DNA of 64,000 bases from Incurvaria masculella (Eukaryota; Arthropoda; Insecta; Lepidoptera; Incurvariidae), in contig OX335657.1 of NCBI GenBank assembly GCA_946894095.1, positions 8,680,001-8,744,000 of the forward strand. The letters are read 5' to 3'. A program made the translations under genes and the position numbers. The stretch's first letter is position 1; every line of letters starts with the position of its first letter. Shown here one piece after another: positions 56,480 through 64,000 of the stretch. The notes beneath the pieces were generated by a model, which saw nothing but the letters and a program-made list of their open reading frames with translations, had not been told where the DNA came from and did no database searches.

Positions 56480-57700
56480 GAGTCATCACCTTCCTCGACG
56501 ATGAGGTCGCGCGGGTACTTCTTTCTGCCGTCCCGTCTGGCGGTCGAGCGTGGAGCGGTTACATGTGTGGGAACATCAACGCGTCGACGCGCTTGTCCAT
56601 CGACGTCGTCAGGCGGCCGATTAAGTCGTCCAGTGGCTCAATTTTGGCTTGAGGTACCTCGCTATCGTTGCGTTCCTCACGTAGCGAGGCGCGCCAACAA
56701 TGGTGCGGAGCGCAATGCTCTCCTGGGCGTTTAGTCGACACACTCACTTCCCGATGTACATAATGCATCTCTCCATTACCTTGCTACGCGGTTGGATAGG
56801 CCGGCGTCATTACTAGCACTTGCACTTCTAGTTTTCCAGACTAGCACCGGAGGTTTCAACAAGCCCTGACTTTTGTCTACCGTCCAACTTAACTAGTACT
56901 CACCTGCCCCGCGTCCCTTTCCCTCTGCAGCGCATTACTACTTGGTACTTGGAATGCTCCTTGCGCGCGGAGCGGACACCCGACGCACATGCTTTGTCAG
57001 GAAAACAAACATTGCCCGCTCCTGCAGCTAACCACATGTCCCCGCGAGTCCACCCTCAAATGTTGGGGACCGAAGGCCGAGGCCGACGATGGGCTAAGCC
57101 CCAACTCCCGCGGTACTCTGGTCCAATCAGCAGGACCCGTGGTTCCGGCTGATCGAGTCATTCAGATAGGACCGATTCGGGCAGCTGGTCCCAAGAGCGC
57201 TGAAGCTTCTTGGCTGCGTAGCGCTTGTTCATCGAGGTGGCGAAGTAGGCAGCATCGTCGGCAAACAGGCCGAGTATTGCGCCTGCCTCGACGAGGATGT
57301 CTTCGGTGTAGAGGGAGGCCGGTGAAAGCCAACTCCTTGAGGACGTCGACCGCGAAGGGATGCTCACTGGACGTCGCGTCTTCCACGGCGACCCGAAAGC
57401 GGGCGGTGCCGGACAAAAAAGGCAAACATGTCGAGGTGTGGAAGTGTTAATGAACTTGAACAGCGAACCGTCATGACACTGTCAAACGCGTTGCCAAACT
57501 CTGTGAATCGCCCAGAAGCACTGCGCAGGCGTATTATTTCTGGTTGGAAGCCACCTTACTGTGGTGCAGTACTCTAGTGAGAATAGTGGAGTGCTCCGTT
57601 CGAAATCAGAATTGTTAGCTCTGCTTCTTAATGTGCCGCATGTCAAGAAGGAGCTTTCAGGAGGATCAGCCAAGACTTGACTGTCCAATCGACACATTTC
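56480..57700 (-). pseudogene. Degenerate R1/Jockey-group LINE remnant
   Basis: On the minus strand, 57367-57158 reads ILVEAGAILGLFADDAAYFA, then KRYAAKKLQRSWDQLP, with the catalytic FADD box of a reverse transcriptase. The GC-rich flanks to about 56480 carry broken minus-strand frames (e.g. KIEPLDDLIGRLTTSMDKRV), probably other parts of the same or a related element. No intact frame remains. Confidence 0.5.
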
Positions 57701-57780
57701 ACTTGCTTTCCTTGGGAAAGAGAAGGCGATATTTTGCACACCTTCTTACTTCTAATTTAACGTTCGAAGACCTATGTGTG

Positions 57781-58002
57781 ACGCCTCTATTGATACCAAA
57801 TTACGGTCCCTCGATACTAGAGGTTGAATTACATTTACGCCTCTATTGATACCAAATTACGGTCCCTCGATACTAGAGGTTGAATTACATTTACGCCTCT
57901 ATTGATACCAAATTACGGTCCCTCGATACTAGAGGTTGAATTACATTTACGCCTCTATTGATACCAAATTACGGTCCCTCGATACTAGAGGTTGAATTAC
58001 AT
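57781..58002. repeat. 56-bp minisatellite, four copies
   Basis: The unit begins ACGCCTCTATTGATACC and ends GGTTGAATTACATTT. Three full copies and a nearly full fourth are identical by eye. Each unit has CCTCTA and TAGAGG as inverted arms. Confidence 0.92.
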
Positions 58003-58597
58003 CCACGGGATTCAAGGAATGGACACTTCCAAGAATATGTAGTGGAACCAAGCGTGTACTAGCGATTCTCCTTGAAGCTGATATTTCTTGTTGAAAGAAG
58101 CCGTCGGAGCAACCGGCATTTTTTTTTGCATTGCAATTACCTCACTGCTGAGTTAATGTGATGGAGTGCATTCTAAATATTGAGCTCCTTGCGTATGTCC
58201 TTAGAACACAACAATCTTCTGAATTTCAAGCAATAAATAGCACATAAGAGAGGCAACGGCAGGACCAGGCGTAATGCTCGTGAATGGGTGCTGTTCGTGT
58301 TCACCGGCCTGCTCCAATTGGCAACATGTTATATGGAAGGGAAGGCAAAGTTTTTGCAACATGAACTAACATTTGTTTTGAATTGTTGCACACGGCCATT
58401 CATCTTCGTGAATTCGCATCAAATTATCATTTTCACCTTTGCACTTTCTCCAATAAATCAACGGTGAATACAAGTTACTAATGTTATAAGCAAATAAATT
58501 TATGATTATTTATTTACATAAGCAGGTACCACATATTTAACATGCGCAACTGTGAGCAGTGGGAAACACTATTGTAAACTTAGACAAAATGGACGTT

Positions 58598-58925
58598 AAC
58601 AAGTGCGAGTCAAACTCGCACACGAAGGGTTCCGTACCATCGTACAAGATTTACAACAAAAAAATATCACGATTTTTGTATGTATTTTGTAGTATGAGGG
58701 GGGGCCCTTTAATTTTAATTATTTTTAAATTTTCTATTATAGCGGCAAAATAAATACACACTCTGTGAAAATTCTAACATTTTAAATTTAATATTCATGA
58801 ACTACAGCCCTACAGATAGGTAGGCTATTACGGTTCATGACATACAGCCCTATGAGAGACGGACGGACAGCGGAGGCTTAGTAATAGGGTTCCGTTAGCA
58901 CCCTTTGGGTACAGAACCCTTAAAA
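58598..58925 (+). mobile_element. Repeat family E, copy 3
   Basis: Opens AAGTGCGAGTCAAACTCGCA and ends ACCCTTTGGGTACAGAACCC. It contains a local duplication of the ATTACGGTTCATGA/CTACAGCCCT segment. Confidence 0.58.
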
Positions 58926-59564
58926 AACTAAATGGTCAAAAATGTCACAAAACTTTTCTTTTGTGACAAAACCTAAAGCATTCGGCACTTTACAGTGAGA
59001 AAAAGAAAAGGACTTTGTTTTAAGGTGCGCAAAGAACATTTATTCAGGTTTAAGGCTATGCAAAGACAGAATCGCGAGGTCTACAGTTCAGAGGGCCACT
59101 AGTTTTACAATGGTTTATGATGGTGCAAACAAATCACGAAAATAACGAGTGTAGGTGTATCCTAGTGCCGCCGAACACCACAAAGTTCAAATGGTCCAAA
59201 GGTCCAATGCGTCGTCAGCCACTGAGCCGCTCCGCCACCGTTCGTCGTCGCACCCACGCCCCTCCGCCGCGTTCCAAATCGCGAGGTTGCGCGTGGAAAG
59301 TCGTACAAGGTCACAGGGCGCGTGTGTCATCCAGAGAACCTTTCTATTAATTACGTGCTTCTCAAGCTGTCTAGTCTATAATTCATGGAAAACAGTAAGG
59401 ATGTGTATTGATAATTTTATTTATTTAATGGATACGACTTTACCGTTATCTCATTAATTTGAGTTCCAGCGACATCTACATTCGAAGCATCGCATCCTGC
59501 TTCCGACGAATTTCACGACCAAAATCTTTTTCAGATTATTTTCATAATCTGATTACAATGCTTA

Positions 59565-59732
59565 GGTTGAGATAAATAGTCGTAACAAAAACTAAGACTA
59601 ACGAAAAGTAGTACTTTGTGACGTCAATTCGCATAACTTTGAGATTTCGTCCATACAAAATGTGTCAAAGTGACGTCACAAAGTACTACTTTCCGTTAGT
59701 CTTCGTTTCTGATGCGACTATTTATCTCAACC
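59565..59732. mobile_element. Palindromic MITE (family F), copy 1
   Basis: 168 bp, almost a full palindrome, from GGTTGAGATAAATAGTCG to CGACTATTTATCTCAACC. The 3-bp duplication is TTA (59562-59564 and 59733-59735). PIF/Harbinger elements make 3-bp duplications. Confidence 0.65.
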
Positions 59733-60070
59733 TTAGAATGTAGATGTCGCTGAAACTCAAATGAATGATGTGTATTATTATTATTATCATTAATCCAAGT
59801 TGGGCTGCAACCCTGGGGTCCAACCCTCAGTTGGGCTATATGGCCTCTCATGCTTGCTTGATGTGTATAGATGTGTTTAATGTAACATTACTATAACATT
59901 GACTTACAAAAAAAAAAAAAACAGACATTTAATTAACAAATAGTGCACTCAACCAATGACATACACGCATGAGCTTTAAGCTGCTAGTGTATATAAATAA
60001 ATACATAAATAAATATCTGCCTTCATGCAAACACACTAAAAGAGAGCAAAATTTAAATAAATCATTTTTA

Positions 60071-60428
60071 TATAACTGGACATGGCTGGATAATATTACA
60101 CCCACCGAAATATAAGCCCAACACATCGCATTCCCTAAGGTGCCACGCCAGGACTTCCACTTTATGAGCACGGCTGAACACGGACAAATGTTCTTTGCCG
60201 CTTCGACCATAGTTTCATCCAATGCGGTGGTACCAAACCGGGCGGGCTTAACCCTACCACCTGCTACGGGAAGGGCGCCTACAGTTTTACATCGGTTTCG
60301 AGTCATGGAATAGCTCGCATTTGGAACGAAATGCACGAACGAGAAAAAGAGTTGTGCTTGACCGGGGCGAGGATTTGATCCCCGGATCTCTCGCATGAAA
60401 GGTAAGTGCTCTAGCCCCTCAACCACCA
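60071..60428 (-). mobile_element. SINE with tRNA-like head
   Basis: On the minus strand the head reads GGTTGAGGGGCTAGAGCAC and then a B-box-like GGATCAAATCC, followed by the common body and the tail near TGGACATGGCTGG. A frame across it has no coding support. Confidence 0.7.
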
Positions 60429-60597
60429 GCTGTACAAATAATAATAGATAATAGATAATACCATAATATATAAGGTGTTATTGTTGATTACAAACTCGAA
60501 GACACATAATACGGAAGCATACGGAAGATTTTATGCAACGGGCCAGCAAGCGACTGCAGTTAGTTGTTCACCAGTTAGGCATGTTAGCACAATTATT

Positions 60598-60838
60598 TAG
60601 GACAATTTTTATTGCCGCTTTGACAATTGTTCAATTAATGCGATGGTACCAACCTGGGCGAGATTAACACTGCCACCTAGTAAGCAAGGAAGGGACGTAC
60701 AAATTTACGTGGAATCCAGCCACGGCCAGTCTCAACGGTTTGAAAATAGTCACCCATCCAGAACCCGACCGTGCTCAGAGGTGCTTCGCCAAGCTCATTG
60801 AATTGCAAGGTGTTGCGATGCTGGTCTACCGAGGCTGA
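60598..60838 (-). mobile_element. SINE with 5S-rRNA-like head, 3'-truncated
   Basis: On the minus strand it opens TCAGCCTCGGTAGACCAGC, then AAGCACCTCTGAGCACGGTC, then TTCTGGATGGGTGACT. It continues into the common body but stops before the ACCACATT/GGCTAAT tail. Confidence 0.68.
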
Positions 60839-61263
60839 CTAAGTATTCGTTACATGGTACTTTAGTTCCTTTGTATGAACTGTGCAGAGAAGCCGTATGC
60901 ATTTTGGACGTATTAAGGTATGCCTTACTTCCAATAAATGTATGGCAGAGCAGATGACAATGGACTGGAAGCACTTTGCTTGGACCAGGAGAGATTTCTT
61001 GAAAGAAGATTGCTGCGAAACGTGCTTCTAATCCATTGCCATCTGGTTTGCCATACATGTAAATAATGCCCGCGTTTTCCACATTAGTGAAAGCAGCAAA
61101 TCCATAGGTACTACACGAAAAAGAGTTTGATGCATGAATGGAACTGCAATAAGACACGGTATAAGTACTAAAAAACGATTTAAAATATATATATAATATA
61201 TAAATATATATAATATATAGCACATGAAAAATTATATTTGCAACGACAGCTGTAACCTGACTA

Positions 61264-61520
61264 ACACCCGGTTCCACCACCTCCAGCTACAAAAATCCCA
61301 AAGTTATCTTTCGGTTACACCACATACCTCTGTTTTCACCACCTCCAGTTAACTGGAATCTGATAAGTAACTTTCGGTTCCATTGCATATTTGTATGGTG
61401 TAACCGAAAAGTAACTTTGGGATTTTTGTAGCTGGAGGTGGTGGAAACGGGCGATAAATATGCAATGTAACCGAAAGTTAACTATAGGATTTCAGATAGC
61501 TGGAGGTGGTGAGAACTGTT
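61264..61520. mobile_element. Double-palindrome MITE
   Basis: The block CACCACCTCCAGCTACAAAA, then ATCCCAAAG (about 61273-61305), is inverted at about 61415-61443. A related second block, CACCACCTCCAGTTAACTGG, is inverted at 61488-61512. The four related arms are interleaved. Family B copy 5 begins 28 bp further on. Confidence 0.5.
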
Positions 61521-61548
61521 TCAAAGACTGAGTAAACTCTTTTTTTAA

Positions 61549-62084
61549 GGTGGCCCATCCCGCTCAACTCCCCATACAAACGGGGAAAGAAGATCACGCC
61601 CATATTTCTTGTCAGAGATCCCAAGTTTTGCTCAAAATAGTTTTATTTGATCGAACTAGATGTCTGATGACCGTTGGCATTGTAAAATTGTGTTTGGTTT
61701 CTAATTTATAAGGTTCGAAAGTTCGAATTTTTAAATAACTTTGGAGGTGGGTTACGCAATGATAAAGTAATATATAAAATAGTCTTTAAAAGATTAGTCA
61801 TCAGACATAGCTTATTTAATCAAGATTTATAATCGATTTGGTTTTTGTTAGATTTTTGACTAAAGCGGTCGTGGTTTACTTTTAGCTGTAAGTCGTTTTG
61901 TAATTAAAATTTTCGAAAATCTTATCAAATCATACACTATGCACATTGTCTTTTTTGTGGACATGTTGCATCTTCCTCATCACGGAGCCTGTCTTTTTTT
62001 TTTAAACAGAGAAGGTCCCAGAGCGCAACAGCATGGTTTTGTAGCGTGCCCGCGAATGAGTTCGCCCCGCCGGGTTGGGCCATC
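61549..62084. mobile_element. Family B MITE, copy 5
   Basis: It is full length and flanked by TTAA (61545-61548 and 62085-62088). It holds the uninterrupted target site TTATTTAATCAAG used by family A in copy 3. Confidence 0.72.
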
Positions 62085-62089
62085 TTAAG

Positions 62090-63190
62090 AGACTTTCTTT
62101 AGTTTTATGGCGATTCTCTATCACTTTATGCATTGTAGTTCTTCGAATTGACCAGTTACTGTGACTTGTAGCATACTATTTAAAAGGTTTATGGACAGCA
62201 GATGTTTTTGAAAGTACTTTAACATCTGAAACAACGCATGTAGGTATTTAACTAATTATATAACTATGTATTTTGTCAAGTGAAAATAAAATATTCACTT
62301 AAGTATAATTTATTCTTTTTTTGTCACTTTAGCTAGTTGTTAGATGCAAAAATAGACACTATTATTTCAATAAAAATGAAAAAAAAACCCTATGAGAAAA
62401 AAGTATTTGTTTTAAAACACGACAATATTGATAATTTCGTAATCTGTAACAATTTGTGCTTTCATTTTGCCTACGAAGAAATGCTGTCAAGTGATAAGAT
62501 CTTTGTGACTTTTCTTTGCATCTCGTGAAAGTACTATTTTGAACAGATTTTTTTAAAGTAGTCTCTCTGCTGCTGATTAAGTATCTAAAGAGGTGTCGTT
62601 ACACATGTATATTACAATTACCAGTTTTTAGTATATTTCAGAACATTACAAAAATTATTCACTGGGCTAAATTTGTTGCAAATTAAATTCCATAATATAA
62701 TTCCAATATAATGGTGGTGGAAATTCATACATATTTTGATATTTTTAGGAATAATGTTTTGAAAGCCAGTTCCAAAAAAAAAGGTATTGCAAACGGTAAG
62801 TAATGAAAACCCAGCCATTCTCAGCTGATACAATAATTTAATTATTTTAAGTGATAGTATCAATTCCTGCAAAATTTATAGAGGTGGATAAAATGAGATT
62901 CCATGCACTATCGAATATACATGCAAACTTTCAAGGGCAAGCAGATCGTATTTTATTTCATTGTTTCCAAGACTACAAGTCCAAGATCCCTAGGATAATA
63001 AGATAATTCGATCGTGTAATCAATACATAACGTAACTCAGCAAAGCCTCTCGAGATAGAACCTACAATCAACCTTCTAAATATGGATCTCAACATCAAAG
63101 AAAACCAGTTTAGTTAAGTCTCCGGAATAACAAAATACAACTGCGGGAATGACGGCTAAGACGTAGTGACTAGTAATAACATCTCAATCA
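62090..63190. other. No gene seen
   Basis: AT-rich, unique-looking sequence downstream of family B copy 5. It would be the first intron of the transcript starting at 63215. Confidence 0.35.
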
Positions 63191-63199
63191 AAAACTTAC

Positions 63200-63215
63200 C
63201 TTCAAAGATCTCCAT
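63200..63215 (-). CDS. Candidate first coding exon (MEIFE...), possible alternative start of the same gene
   Basis: On the minus strand an ATG in an excellent context (ACCATGG) begins five codons that end at a near-ideal donor, GAAG|GTAAGT (intron from 63199). It ends in phase 1. The only downstream phase-1 acceptor exon I could identify is 18956-18615, so the pair would read [15 protein letters not shown]. The link spans about 44 kb and is inference. A short start exon like this is easy to hit by chance, but the Kozak and donor together are unusual. Confidence 0.42.
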
Positions 63216-63625
63216 GGTTCCTGTCGAAACGCCGAGGTACCTATCCCAAAAAGTTCTGTGTAACCACCGTTCAATCACTTCACGAAAATAATAACGTTTC
63301 TATGACGACGCATGACGGCAATCACACAAGATTCCTATTGGCCGGCAATGCAATGACAATTTGACAGAGGCTGCCGTCCCACGTGTGATTGTCTATGGTT
63401 TTTTTGTTAATCTTCTGAAATGAAAAAAAAAAATTTTTCTTTGAAATAAACATGACAACAATAGAAAAAACACTATTTTCGTTCGTTTCAAAATTATGTA
63501 CAATTTTCTATTTTCAATTTCTGTGATTTCCTACATTGAAGTGAAGCGCATGGTAATTTCATGATTGCCCGTAAAACTAAATACCCTCAAATTTATGAAA
63601 AAACTTGCATTGTGTTAGTTGGAGT

Positions 63626-63653
63626 TATCACATAAACAGGTGTTTATGTGATA
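63626..63653. promoter_or_regulatory. Near-perfect palindrome upstream of the MEIFE start exon
   Basis: Arms TATCACATAAACA and TGTTTATGTGATA around GG. The centre contains the E-box CAGGTG between two inverted forkhead-like ATAAACA sites. It lies about 410 bp upstream of the candidate start at 63215. Regulatory role inferred. Confidence 0.3.
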
Positions 63654-64000
63654 CAATGACAAGTTACGTATAAATGTCAATCCCATTTAGACGTTTGCAA
63701 ACGGTTGTACTAGTTTACTCCATAGGCTTATTCCAGCCAAAGCGTTAAGATTGTATGGCACGTAGCTGGTACATTCTTTAGAAATGTATAATAAATTCTC
63801 ATCGTCACATTTTAAGCCTTTTGTGATTGTCTTAAGTCAGGAATCCATTCGATTATTGTCTTTAAAAGTTGCTAACATTTGCTCAATATGCGGTTGTTGG
63901 ATTTGCTGTCTGCATCCGTATTTCAACATCATGAAACACCATACAACGTCATACAACACTATGCCAATCCCATACAACCCCACACACCACCACACAACTA

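Noticed and set aside
57781..58002. CRISPR-like array
   Set aside because: Units are directly adjacent with no spacers, and the genome is an insect's. It is a minisatellite.

Overview
This is nuclear DNA from an insect, most likely a moth or butterfly. It has AT-rich introns and intergenic sequence with sharply GC-rich exons, short GT-AG-bounded exons, two arrays of the insect telomere repeat TTAGG, and many small transposons, SINEs and LINE remnants of the kind common in Lepidoptera. I cannot name the species. No bacterial features are present.

Host gene. The only host gene I can reconstruct lies on the minus strand. Eight exons between 18956 and 2002, plus a ninth running off the left edge (95 to 1), join with matching splice phases into one frame. 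The first part carries two C-x2-C-x11-H-x3-C fingers with the linker sequences typical of the ZC2HC1 (FAM164) family. It continues into more than 1,100 residues of Ser/Asn-rich, acidic, apparently disordered protein. Three short ATG exons with good donors (63215-63200, 41540-41486, 37145-37112) all end in the phase that the first zinc-finger exon needs. They may be alternative first exons. If so, nearly the whole window is one gene.

Mobile DNA by region. 1-2.9 kb: SINE body, degenerate mariner and an inverted-repeat element between the last exons. 9.6-18.6 kb: a 9-kb intron with a solo LTR, a TTAA-flanked MITE, a complete Ty3/gypsy retrotransposon with identical LTRs, and a SINE touching the splice donor. 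19.3-20.1 kb: one MITE inside another element. 21.7-22.7 kb: a non-autonomous element with CAGTGGCG ends. 23.3-27.7 kb: a complete two-gene DNA transposon of the ISL2EU type. It encodes a SAP-SWIM-YqaJ nuclease on plus and a THAP-DDE transposase on minus, has terminal inverted repeats, and is flanked by AT. 28-35 kb: SINEs, TTAA MITEs, a long (CCTAA)n array and LINE remnants. 38.2-40.5 kb: a 5'-truncated LINE with an open reverse transcriptase frame. 41.5-42.5 kb: a GC-rich promoter-like block. 44-62 kb: nested MITEs, SINEs, a Helitron, LINE fragments and a 56-bp minisatellite.

How the parts interact. Several insertions are nested so cleanly that the window holds both empty and filled target sites, which fixes the target duplications. 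The SINEs share one body but carry two different heads, one tRNA-like and one 5S-rRNA-like. The two ISL2EU proteins should work as transposase plus accessory exonuclease.
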